64,000 nt of DNA from Halopiger aswanensis (GTDB taxonomy: Archaea; Halobacteriota; Halobacteria; Halobacteriales; Natrialbaceae): NCBI RefSeq assembly GCF_003610195.1, contig NZ_RAPO01000001.1:1116001-1180000 (forward strand), read 5' to 3'. Position 1 is the first letter of the stretch; each line of letters starts with the position of its first letter. The notes beneath the pieces were generated by a model, which made no database searches, was not told the origin of the DNA, and saw only the letters and a list, made by a program, of their open reading frames with translations. Below are positions 54,772 through 62,401 of the stretch, piece by piece. A program made the translations under genes and the position numbers.

Positions 54772-55158
54772 ATGGTTGGGTGGAACACGGGGGACGACGG
54801 CACTGTTCCGATCGATAACGGATTCGAGGCACTGAGCGATCCGTACCGCCGAGCGCTCTGTCGGTACGTCCTACGAACGGACGCGGATATCGTCGCGTGC
54901 GAGGAACTCGTCGACTATCTCGCCGACGAGGCGACGGTAGCGACCGGCACCACGGATCGCGACAGGCAAACCCTCGAGTCGGCGCTTCACCACCGGCATC
55001 TCCCTGCGCTCGTCGACGCGGGAGTCGTCGAGTACGACCGCCAAAGCGGTGCCGTCTACCTCGATCGCGATGCGACCGCGGCGCTGCTCGAGCGCGTTCG
55101 GGCGACGGTCACGAACCTACAGAACGCGCCGATCGAGCGAGAACGAGACGACCAGTAA
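54772..55158 (+). CDS. DUF7344-type winged-helix protein, 128 aa
   Basis: Small DNA-binding-like protein: FEALSDPYRRALCRYVLRT, DADIVACEELVDYLADEATV and ESALHHRHLPALVDAGVVEYD, with a short C-terminal helix. Same wHTH layout as the 21885-22217 product. It is divergent from the bat-type gene and might be co-regulated. Family number recalled, not verified. Confidence 0.68.
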   Translation: MVGWNTGDDGTVPIDNGFEALSDPYRRALCRYVLRTDADIVACEELVDYLADEATVATGTTDRDRQTLESALHHRHLPALVDAGVVEYDRQSGAVYLDRDATAALLERVRATVTNLQNAPIERERDDQ

Positions 55159-55170
55159 GCGAGCGACCGG

Positions 55171-55860
55171 TTAGACGACGTCGCCACGGACTGTCACGCC
55201 CTCTTGCTCCTCGCGCCAGGCGTGGAGTTCTTTGGCTGCCGCCGACGCCTCGTCGCCGTCCATCCCGAGCATCTCGAGGGCGGACGAGAGCGTCGGGAGG
55301 GCGAGTTCGCTCTCACGAAGTTTGCGGAACGCCTCGTCGCTGCGGACGCCGTCGGCCCACAGGCAGACGCCGCGAGGATCGAGCAGTTGCGTGTAGTCGT
55401 CGCGCAGCTTCGCGCCGCGCAGCCGCTGGGTGACGTTGTCCTCGAAGGGAGAGTTACAGACCTCGAGGTGGATCGGCTCGTCCTCGTCGCCGATCAGGTG
55501 GGCGGCGAGGCACTTCTCGGGCGCAGCGTGGCCGGCCGCGTTGGCTCGGAGATACTCGGGGTGTTCGGCGGCCCAGTCGGCTCGGACGGACTTGCCGACG
55601 CCCTCGATGCCGTGGGACTCGCGAAACCGCGCTTCCGGGTCAGGCTCGTCGGAGCCGTCGGTACCCTCGTTCGCGCTGTCGTCGCGCATCAGGATGTCCT
55701 TCGTCAGGTAAACGTCGAGCCGCTCGACGGGGTCGAGCCCGAGCGCGACGTCGCCGAACGCCCAGACCTCCCGCACCGGCACGGGCATCCGGTCGTTCTC
55801 GACGGTGTCGACGAGTTCCTCGAGTCGATCGACCGCGTCGCTGCGGTCAAAGCCAGTCAT
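55171..55860 (-). CDS. haloarchaeal conserved protein (DUF7095-like)
   Basis: 229 aa, acidic, no transmembrane segment. VREVWAFGDVALGLDPVERL followed by DVYLTKDILMRDD looks like a nucleotidyltransferase-like core, with an Asp pair. The C-terminal LRESELALPTLSSALEML is helical. Conserved in haloarchaea as far as I recall; function unknown. The start at 55860 (MTGFDRSDAV) fits the family. Confidence 0.62.
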   Translation of the reverse strand: MTGFDRSDAVDRLEELVDTVENDRMPVPVREVWAFGDVALGLDPVERLDVYLTKDILMRDDSANEGTDGSDEPDPEARFRESHGIEGVGKSVRADWAAEHPEYLRANAAGHAAPEKCLAAHLIGDEDEPIHLEVCNSPFEDNVTQRLRGAKLRDDYTQLLDPRGVCLWADGVRSDEAFRKLRESELALPTLSSALEMLGMDGDEASAAAKELHAWREEQEGVTVRGDVV

Positions 55861-56000
55861 TACCGGAGTTGGGGGCTCGAGGCGCAAAACCGTTTCTCAG
55901 TCGCAGTCGCAGCCTCGGTCGCGGTGGAGCCGGACGCCGAGACTGTCGCAAATCGTGTCAAGCGAGCACCTTTTTATCGCTACCGACCGAAGGGAATCAT

Positions 56001-56735
56001 ATGCGACACCGCGTCTTCAACGAGGACGGCGACGAGGAACTCGTCTTCGTCATGGGCTGGGGGAACCGCTGGACCCACGAGAACGTCAGCTGGCTCATCG
56101 GCGAGCTGACCGACGCCGGCTACCGCGTCCACGCGTTCGAACTCCCCACGAACATCGACGACTTCAAAGCCGACTGGCTCGAGCCGATCGCCGAGTACGT
56201 CCTCGACCTCGACGGCTACCAGCTGTTGGGTCACAGCGCCGGCGCACTCGTCGCGCAGGCCTTAGACGGCGCGGACAACCACGTCTACCTGAGCCCGTGG
56301 TGGGGGTACGGCGACGGCTACCCGGACCTGGCTCTCGAGGCCGTCTCCCAGATACCGACGACGTTCCCGTTCCTCCCCGTCGGCGAGATGGATCGATCGG
56401 CGCTCGGCGAGAAAGCGACCGACCACCAGCTCGCGACGCTGCCGCGGTGGATCTCGCCGGCGTTCGTCCGCGAGACGCGCCACGCCCAGAAGGAACTGCT
56501 CGCGATCGACCACGACGCGGTCGTCTTCTGCTCGCTTCGCGATCCGGTCATCGACCTCCGGCCGATCGGCGAGCGCGTCCCCGCCGAGCACGTCGTCCTC
56601 TACAACGGCGGCCACGAACTGTTCTCCTCGGCGAGCCGCGACCGGCACATCGACACGCTGCTGGCCGCGCTCGAGGAGGGCGCCGAGGCTGTCGAAGAAA
56701 CGGCGGACGACGAGGAAGCGGCAGTTCCGGCCTGA
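56001..56735 (+). CDS. alpha/beta-hydrolase
   Basis: 244 aa: nucleophile elbow LLGHSAGALVAQ (Ser in GHSAG), acid in CSLRDPVIDL, His in YNGGHELF. The strand order FVMGWGNRW and VHAFELPTN fits an esterase-type fold. Acidic C-terminal tail EETADDEEAAV. Substrate unknown. A TTTTTATCGC TATA-like element about 30 nt before the ATG. Confidence 0.85.
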   Translation: MRHRVFNEDGDEELVFVMGWGNRWTHENVSWLIGELTDAGYRVHAFELPTNIDDFKADWLEPIAEYVLDLDGYQLLGHSAGALVAQALDGADNHVYLSPWWGYGDGYPDLALEAVSQIPTTFPFLPVGEMDRSALGEKATDHQLATLPRWISPAFVRETRHAQKELLAIDHDAVVFCSLRDPVIDLRPIGERVPAEHVVLYNGGHELFSSASRDRHIDTLLAALEEGAEAVEETADDEEAAVPA

Positions 56736-56765
56736 GACGCTCGAGCTGTTGCCCTCGAGTACGAC

Positions 56766-57536
56766 TTACAGCGCGTCGAGAAGCGCCCGCAGTTGCGTCG
56801 GCCCGTTCGTCACGAGCGCACGGGGGAATCCCCGCCGCGCGGTCTCGAGCGCGTCGGCGAGGACGGCCGCCGCGTCGTCGAAGACGCCGGGGCCGTGGCC
56901 GAGCAGAATCCGCTCGGGTGCGATCCCCTCGAATACTGCAGTCTGTAGACGGAGTCGACAGAGAAGGTAAACGGCGAGTTGCTCGTCGCCGGTGAGATAC
57001 GGCGGTGCAGTACCGAGCAGATCCGGCACGTACAGCGTCGCGTCTGCGCGGCGGTATGCAATCGCTTCCCGCCAGCCCGGCAGCGGGCGCGACTCGCGGA
57101 GCACAAATCCGGACGTCCCGAGTTCGCCGTCGACGACCTCGAGCGGCGCATCGACGCGCTCGGGAACTCGCTCGAGCCACTCCGGAACGTAGACCGGAAC
57201 GTCGAACCGCCGTGCGAACGCACCGGCGTCGCGCGCGTGGTAGTCGGAGCAGACGACGACGCCCGCAACGTCGCCGAGCGATTCGATTTCGTCGCCGATT
57301 CCCGGCGCCTCGAGCGGGTCGAACAGCCAGACCTCGCCGTCGCCGTCATCAGCGTCGGAATCAGAATCGGAATCGGAAGTGGCGTCGGACGCGGCGGCCT
57401 CCGACTCCCCCGTTCCGACGATAGCGTGACTCGCGCGCAACCCTTCCTCGTCGGGATGCGCGAACCAGCCGAACCCGCGGTTAAACTCGTCGACGATCCG
57501 GTACCCCGTCGACGGCGACCGATCGTACGCTCCCAT
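56766..57536 (-). CDS. degenerate MBL-fold-like protein
   Basis: 256 aa. Segments VVCSDYHARDAG, RADATLYVPDLLG and ILLGHGPGVF match MBL strand-loop positions, but the HxHxDH motif is reduced to SDYHARD, so a zinc hydrolase with full ligands is unlikely. A Ser-Asp repeat (DSDSDSDSDADD) interrupts residues about 55-72. The start at 57536 (MGAYDRSPSTGY) is by homology of the following strand. Function unknown. Confidence 0.6.
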   Translation of the reverse strand: MGAYDRSPSTGYRIVDEFNRGFGWFAHPDEEGLRASHAIVGTGESEAAASDATSDSDSDSDADDGDGEVWLFDPLEAPGIGDEIESLGDVAGVVVCSDYHARDAGAFARRFDVPVYVPEWLERVPERVDAPLEVVDGELGTSGFVLRESRPLPGWREAIAYRRADATLYVPDLLGTAPPYLTGDEQLAVYLLCRLRLQTAVFEGIAPERILLGHGPGVFDDAAAVLADALETARRGFPRALVTNGPTQLRALLDAL

Positions 57537-57685
57537 GCGGACACCCTCTCGAGGGACGCCGAAAGGCGTACCGATTGATACGTTCGGTCGGCCAGTACGG
57601 CGTCGAGACGTTCCGCTGCCGGACTCGAACGGGGACTGCCCGGGAGACGAAACGGACATACGCGCTCGTCGGCAAGGATCCGCCG

Positions 57686-58657
57686 ATGGACTGTAACCGG
57701 TGTGACGACGAGGCGGTCATGCACGCCGCCTACTCGGGGGCACACCTCTGCGAGGACCACTTCCGCGAGTCGGTCGAAAAGCGGGTGCGCCGGCGCGTCC
57801 GACGGGACGATCTCGTGCCGCAGGACGCCTCGCCCGACGACCCCGAAACGTGGGTCATCGGCCTCTCCGGGGGGAAAGACAGCGTCGTCCTCACGCAGAT
57901 CCTCCACGACACGTTCGCGGAAGACCCGCGCATCGAACTCGTCGGGCTGACGATCCACGAGGGGATCGAGGGCTACCGCGACAAGTCGGTCGACGCCTGC
58001 GTCGACCTCACCGACGACCTCGAGATCCGCCACGAACTCGTCAGCTACGAGGACGAGTTCGGGATTCAGATGGACGACGTCGTCGAGGACGACCCCGAAA
58101 ACATGGCCGCCTGCGCCTACTGCGGCGTCTTCCGGCGCGACATCTTAGAGCGCTACGCCGACGAACTCGAGGCCGACCTCCTGCTGACGGGTCACAATCT
58201 GGACGACGAGGCCCAAACTGCGCTGATGAACTTCCTCGAGGGCGACGTCGCCCAGATCGCCAAACACTTCGACGCCAGCCTCGGTCCGCTCTCGGAGCGC
58301 GAGGAGCAAGACGATTTCATTCCGCGCGCGAAGCCGTTGCGGGACGTTCCCGAGAAGGAGGTCGCCCTCTACGCGCACCTCAACGATCTCCCCGCCCACA
58401 TCACGGAGTGTCCCCACGCCAGCGAGGCCTACCGCGGCGAGATCCAGCAACTGCTCTACGATCTCGAGGAGAACCACCCCGGAACCCGCCACTCGATCCT
58501 CTCGGGGTACGAGGAACTAGCCCAGATGGTAGCCGCGGAGTTCAACGACGACGACGGGAACGGCGAGGGTGCCGACCTACAGGAGTGCGAGCAGTGTGGA
58601 TCGATGACGACGCGAGACGTCTGTCGGAAGTGCTCGCTGCTCGAGACGCTGGTCTGA
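57686..58657 (+). CDS. ncsA: tRNA 2-thiolation protein NcsA/TtuA type
   Basis: 323 aa. PP-loop IGLSGGKDSVVLT (SGGKDS at 61-66), N-terminal zinc finger CNRC...CEDH (C3, C6, C22, H25), the catalytic CAYCGVFRR and C-terminal zinc finger CEQCGSMTTRDVCRKC. It adenylates U34 for 2-thiolation of tRNA with a SAMP ubiquitin-like sulfur carrier in haloarchaea. The start at 57686 (MDCNRCDDEA) is fixed by the zinc finger; an upstream frame extends 37 codons. Confidence 0.93.
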   Translation: MDCNRCDDEAVMHAAYSGAHLCEDHFRESVEKRVRRRVRRDDLVPQDASPDDPETWVIGLSGGKDSVVLTQILHDTFAEDPRIELVGLTIHEGIEGYRDKSVDACVDLTDDLEIRHELVSYEDEFGIQMDDVVEDDPENMAACAYCGVFRRDILERYADELEADLLLTGHNLDDEAQTALMNFLEGDVAQIAKHFDASLGPLSEREEQDDFIPRAKPLRDVPEKEVALYAHLNDLPAHITECPHASEAYRGEIQQLLYDLEENHPGTRHSILSGYEELAQMVAAEFNDDDGNGEGADLQECEQCGSMTTRDVCRKCSLLETLV

Positions 58658-58726
58658 GGACGTATTCCGGCCTCTCGTCCGAACGCCGTCTTATTCGCCT
58701 GTTTTCCAACTGGTGTCGAATCCGTC

Positions 58727-59199
58727 TTACAGGTCGGCGTCGCAGTGCTTGCACGTCGTTCGATCCGGATCGTTGGGCGCACCGCAGTCCGAGCAGTTCG
58801 TTACGGAACCCGACCGATCCGTATCGGTTTCAAAACGGTCGTCGACGGAACTGGTCTCGGAGCCGCCGGGGCCGGGAGACAGGAACGACTCGAGCGGCAC
58901 CCCACAGGTCGAGCAGTAGCGAACTCGCCAGTCGCCGTCGTCGTCGGCATCCGAATCGTCGACTGCCCCGAACCCCTCGGAATAGACCGGCGATCCGCAG
59001 TTGAGACCGTAGTTGAGGGCGGTCCGCTCGCGTTCGGCCTCGGACCACTCGCGCCGCTCGCGGCGCACCTGGTAGCCGCCGATCAGCAGCATCGGGACGA
59101 AGACCAGCCAGCCGATCGGTCCCATCGCGAGCAGCCCCGTAAAACGAGGTAGCCGACGGTAAGGAGTCCGACGACCTGCAATCCAGTCTGGAGGGACAT
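58727..59199 (-). pseudogene. zinc-ribbon membrane protein with an apparent -1 frameshift
   Basis: The C-terminal part (LAMGPIGWLVFVPMLLIGGY, then a zinc ribbon CSTCG...CSDCGAPNDPDRTTCKHC) is in one frame. The natural N-terminus MSLQTGLQVVGLLTVGYLVL starts at 59199 in another, and a single missing base in the GGGGCTGC run at about 59131-59138 would join them as ...LVLRGLLAMGP... . A TATA-like CTTTATC (59229-59235) lies 33 nt upstream of 59199, the right place for that start. The out-of-frame ATG at 59215 would be inside the promoter. It could be a real mutation or a sequencing error. Confidence 0.6.
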
Positions 59200-59487
59200 A
59201 CCGGATTCCCGTCATTGAGCCGACCTATCTTTATCGGTGGACGCTCACGTCGACGGCGGCTCGAAGCTGCGGACACCCAACGTCGGATGCGTCAGGAGTA
59301 GAACCGGAATTTGCTGACCCCTATTGCGGACGTATACGGCCGTAAACACCCAGTTCTGGCCGAATGTCGTCACAACCTCGAGGCCGAACTGCCGTTGTCG
59401 CTACTCTCCAGTGGCACTGAGAACGGTACGGAAAACAGGTGTTCGAAAACGGATACGAGAGCGAACCGCGGGACGGCGACGTGCCGC
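59200..59487. other. 288-nt intergenic region before ftsZ2
   Basis: Apart from the promoter of the zinc-ribbon gene (TATA-like 59229-59235) I see no gene or RNA. The part nearest ftsZ2 (59488) is its 3' flank. Confidence 0.4.
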
Positions 59488-60687
59488 CTACCGGATCACG
59501 TCGACGCCGTTTTGCTGTTCGACTTCCTCGCGACCGCCGTCGCTCTGGGCACCGTAGCCGGTGCCGGTAGTCGATTTCGCGGTTTCGACGTTGTTGCTCG
59601 CGTCGAAGTCGGCCTCGTCGAGCCCTTCGATGCTCGCGCGGGACTTATCGGCCTGCTTTTGCGTGGTAGGGCCGAGCACCTGGGCGCTCTGGACGCCGGT
59701 CATGATCGCCATGACGCGGACCTTGCCCTTGTAGTTCTCCTGAATCCGGGCGCCCCAGATGACGTTCGCGGACGCCTCGAGTCGCTCCGTGATGTTGTCC
59801 GCGATCCCCTCGGCCTCTTTGAGGGTGAGGTCGGGGCCGCCCGTGATGTGGACCAGTCCGCCGGAGGCGCCGCGGTAGTCGACGTCCAGCAGCGGGTGGT
59901 TCATCGCGTCCTTGACGACCTCGTCGGTCTTGTTCTTGTCCTGGGTTTCGCCGACCAGCATGACGGCGACGCCGCCCTGGTTCATGATCGTGGACATGTC
60001 GGCGTAGTCCAGGTTGATCAGCGACGGCTGGGTGATCGTCTCCGAGATGCCCTTGACCGTCTCGGCGATGATCTGGTCCATCACCGAGAACGCCTTGCCG
60101 ATCGGGAGGTTCGGGACGTAATCGAGCAGCCGGTTGTTGTCGAGCACGATGATCGAGTCGGCCTGCTCGCGCAGCTTCTCGAGGCCTTCCTCGGCCTTGA
60201 CCGTGCGTGCGCGCTCGACGTTAAACGGCGTCGAGACCATGCCGACGACGATCGCACCCTGCTCTTTGGCGATCTCCGAGACCACCGGCGCGGCGCCGGT
60301 GCCGGTCCCGCCGCCCATGCCGGCGGTCACGAACACGAGGTCCGCGTCGCCGAGCACTTCCTTGATCGTGCCCTGGGCCATCTCGGTCGCGCGCTCGCCC
60401 ATCGAGGGGTCGCCGCCCGCGCCGAGCCCGTTTGTCAGGGACTTGCCGACCAGGATCTTCGTGTCGGCCTCGATCATCTTGAGGTGCTGCTTGTCCGTGT
60501 TGATCGCCACGGTGTCGGCACCGTCGACGCCGATGTTGTACAGCCGGTTGACGGTGTTGTTACCCGCACCGCCACAGCCGACGATGACGATCCGTGGATC
60601 GCCGAATTCGTCGCCGTCGAACTCGGCGTCCATCTGTCGGGCCTCCTGCTCGGCGTTCTCGAGGGCGTCCTGAACGATATCCTGCAT
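59488..60687 (-). CDS. ftsZ2: cell division GTPase FtsZ (FtsZ2 type)
   Basis: 399-aa tubulin homologue. GTP motif [17 protein letters not shown] (GGGTGTG, about 125-131), T3 loop AINTDKQHL, and [16 protein letters not shown] near the T7 loop. The C-terminal tail ends QNGVDVIR, which resembles haloarchaeal FtsZ2. It follows cdrS by 2 nt, the cdrS-ftsZ2 arrangement known to control archaeal division. A Ser/Thr-Gly variable linker precedes the tail. Confidence 0.93.
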   Translation of the reverse strand: MQDIVQDALENAEQEARQMDAEFDGDEFGDPRIVIVGCGGAGNNTVNRLYNIGVDGADTVAINTDKQHLKMIEADTKILVGKSLTNGLGAGGDPSMGERATEMAQGTIKEVLGDADLVFVTAGMGGGTGTGAAPVVSEIAKEQGAIVVGMVSTPFNVERARTVKAEEGLEKLREQADSIIVLDNNRLLDYVPNLPIGKAFSVMDQIIAETVKGISETITQPSLINLDYADMSTIMNQGGVAVMLVGETQDKNKTDEVVKDAMNHPLLDVDYRGASGGLVHITGGPDLTLKEAEGIADNITERLEASANVIWGARIQENYKGKVRVMAIMTGVQSAQVLGPTTQKQADKSRASIEGLDEADFDASNNVETAKSTTGTGYGAQSDGGREEVEQQNGVDVIR

Positions 60688-60689
60688 CG

Positions 60690-60869
60690 TTACACCTTGG
60701 CCCAGTTACGCTGACGGGACTGCTCGGTCTGTCCGTCGTACTCTTCGTTGATCATCTCGCGGACGGCCGACCGGATCGCCTCACTCCGGTTCGGGAACTC
60801 GCCCGAGTCAACTAACTGTTCGACCTCCTCGATCTGCTGTTTCGGAATGCGCAGTGTCACACGCTCCAT
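60690..60869 (-). CDS. cdrS: ribbon-helix-helix protein CdrS (59 aa)
   Basis: This gene was not in the translated set because it is only 59 codons. From the ATG at 60869: [20 protein letters not shown] then [20 protein letters not shown], that is, a ribbon strand and two helices of an RHH/Arc/MetJ DNA-binding fold, then a basic tail ending NWAKV. It is 2 nt before ftsZ2. CdrS is reported to regulate ftsZ2 and cell division in haloarchaea. Confidence 0.93.
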   Translation of the reverse strand: MERVTLRIPKQQIEEVEQLVDSGEFPNRSEAIRSAVREMINEEYDGQTEQSRQRNWAKV

Positions 60870-61066
60870 GGTTGGTATTCCCCGTTGAGGTAAGACGGCA
60901 GCGCGCCCCTGTCTGACGCGACGTGTCTTACACCGGAATCGCCCGACATCGGGCGGTTTCCGACGTCCGTCGGCCGGTGTAAGACGACCGTCTTACGCGA
61001 ATAAACGCAATACTGTCTTGGATAATAAAAGTTTCGTCAGACGCAACTCTCACTGTCTTACAACAG
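60870..61066 (-). promoter_or_regulatory. cdrS-ftsZ2 promoter and leader with GTCTTAC repeats and three-way-junction fold
   Basis: TATA-like GATAATAAAAG (61021-61031) and GAATAAACG (60999-61007) are both present. The region carries GTCTTAC at 60925-60931, 60990-60996 and 61055-61061, and GTAAGAC at 60890-60896 and 60979-60985. GTCTTACACCGG (60925-60936) is perfectly complementary to CCGGTGTAAGAC (60974-60985). The gap between them is filled by two further perfect palindromes, CGCCCGA-CA-TCGGGCG (60940-60955) and CCGACG-TC-CGTCGG (60960-60973). Confidence 0.7.
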
Positions 61067-61747
61067 TCACGATCGCTGACTGTTCGACTCGAGCACGTCC
61101 GCTGACGCCGTCCGACGCCCGCAGCTGGGGCAGAACGCCCAGTCCGATCGCAGTTCGTCACCACAGTCGCAGAACAGCCGGCGGGACACCTTCTCCCCAC
61201 AGTTGGGACAGAAGACGTGCTCGCTGTCGACGTCCTCGCCGCACTGGCCGCACGTGTGCTGTCGGCTCTGGGTTCGAGACTGAGGCCCATCCTGTGGCTG
61301 CTGCGAGTGATCGTGGCCGTGTTCGCTCTCGCGAGCGGGCCGGGAATCGGACCGGGCCTGCGCCCGTGACGACGCCGAATCCTGTGCCTCGTCGACGCGC
61401 CGCGCCCGCCCGTCCTCGAGCGCGATCGTGACGTTGACGTCCTGTGGCTGCGATGACTGCGCGCGCGGCTGTCGCTCGCGCCCGTGCGCGTTGTGTTCCA
61501 ACTCCGCCAGTCGCTCCGTCAGGAGTTCGTCGACGCGCTCGCGAACCAGATCGTCGATCGCGGTTTCGTCCGCGCGCGCTGTGGTCTCGGTTTCGGCCCC
61601 GTCTGATCCGTTCCGCACCGATACACCGCTCACCTCGTCCTCGAGGTACGCCCGAAGCGCCTCCCGCATCGCCTCGCTCTTCGAGGTCTCGAGCGCCTCG
61701 AGTTCCTCGACGAGGTCGTCGTCGGCGCGGAACGTGATCTTGCTCAT
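61067..61747 (-). CDS. cdrL: RHH and double zinc-ribbon regulator CdrL
   Basis: 226 aa from ATG 61747. The N-terminal RHH domain is MSKITFRADDDLVEELEALE followed by TSKSEAMREALRAYLEDEV. An acidic-to-basic linker rich in Gln/Ser/His (GHDHSQQPQDG) follows, then two C-terminal zinc ribbons CGQCGEDVDSEHVFCPNCG and CDCGDELRSDWAFCPSCG. It matches CdrL, the long RHH regulator upstream of cdrS-ftsZ2. The extra 13 in-frame codons are ignored. The neighbour on the other side is tRNA-Tyr. Confidence 0.88.
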   Translation of the reverse strand: MSKITFRADDDLVEELEALETSKSEAMREALRAYLEDEVSGVSVRNGSDGAETETTARADETAIDDLVRERVDELLTERLAELEHNAHGRERQPRAQSSQPQDVNVTIALEDGRARRVDEAQDSASSRAQARSDSRPARESEHGHDHSQQPQDGPQSRTQSRQHTCGQCGEDVDSEHVFCPNCGEKVSRRLFCDCGDELRSDWAFCPSCGRRTASADVLESNSQRS

Positions 61748-61875
61748 GGGGCGGATACTACCACATTGCAACGCCTCCCATATCAATCATTCTGCCGTTC
61801 ATCTTCCGTGACAGGTCCATCCCCGTTGCGAATGATAACCCTTATGTTTCCCTCGGCGGCTACGTATGAGTGCGA

Positions 61876-61949
61876 CCGCCCTTAGCTCAGACTGGTAGAG
61901 CAGTCGACTGTAGATCGACTTGTCCCCCGTTCAAATCGGGGAGGGCGGA
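61876..61949 (+). tRNA. tRNA-Tyr (GTA)
   Basis: A 74-nt cloverleaf can be drawn: acceptor CCGCCCT/AGGGCGG (C1-G72, as in archaeal tRNA-Tyr), D-arm GCTCAGACTGGTAGAGC, anticodon arm GTCGA-CTGTAGA-TCGAC (anticodon GTA), variable TTGTC and T-arm CCCCG-TTCAAAT-CGGGG, discriminator A. TATA-like CCTTATG (61840s) is about 35 nt upstream. No intron. Confidence 0.95.
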
Positions 61950-61974
61950 CTCGTTTTCCTGTCGATTCGTAGCT

Positions 61975-62090
61975 GACTACCGATCGGCTTGTCCCCCGTC
62001 CACGTGAGCGAAGCGAACGAGGGCTCGGAAGTCGCAGCACCGAGCGAAGCGAGGTGACCGTCTTCCGGCGTTCAAATCGGGGAGAGCGGA
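61975..62090 (+). repeat. broken partial copy of tRNA-Tyr 3' half with 69-nt insertion
   Basis: GATCGGCTTGTCCCCCGT (61982-61999) matches the tRNA-Tyr anticodon/variable/T-stem region, and CGTTCAAATCGGGGAG (62069-62084) plus AGCGGACT (62085-62092) matches its T-loop to the acceptor end, with A instead of G. In between, about 69 nt (62000-62068) contain GAGCGAAGCGA twice (62006-62016 and 62042-62052) and CGT on both sides. It resembles an integration-site remnant with a later small repeat inserted. Confidence 0.6.
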
Positions 62091-62401
62091 CTTCCTTCTT
62101 CGTCGCATTACAACTGACGCCGAGAGATGTGTTTACACCGGGTGTACGGACGCGACGCTCGAGTGCTCGTTTACCCATCCACGAACGATGACCGTCGAGT
62201 TGATTGTCGCGGGAACGGAACCGGCCGTAGCTGCGATACTCGCAGTCGTCCTGTGCAGTTTGGGACGCAGCCAGCGCACTGAATCCGTTTTCGAGTCGGT
62301 TTCGCTCCGTACGTAAGCGTCGGTAACTGTTTCCCATATTATTACGCCCATTCTTTCACTTCGAAAAATACACTTATAGTTAGAATACTAACAATCATCA
62401 A
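62091..62401. other. 311-nt region before the capA-like gene
   Basis: After the partial tRNA copy no gene is supported. Short open frames exist on the minus strand but lack RBS-like or TATA support. At 62369-62380 ACACTTATAG is a good TATA box for the next gene, with its ATG at 62402. Confidence 0.4.

Noticed and set aside
61975..62090. a second functional tRNA
   Set aside because: Anticodon loop and 5' half missing and T-arm interrupted by 69 nt, so only a fragment.
62133..62351. 72-codon minus-strand frame before the CapA gene
   Set aside because: No promoter or family support; it overlaps another equally unsupported frame (61882-62337).
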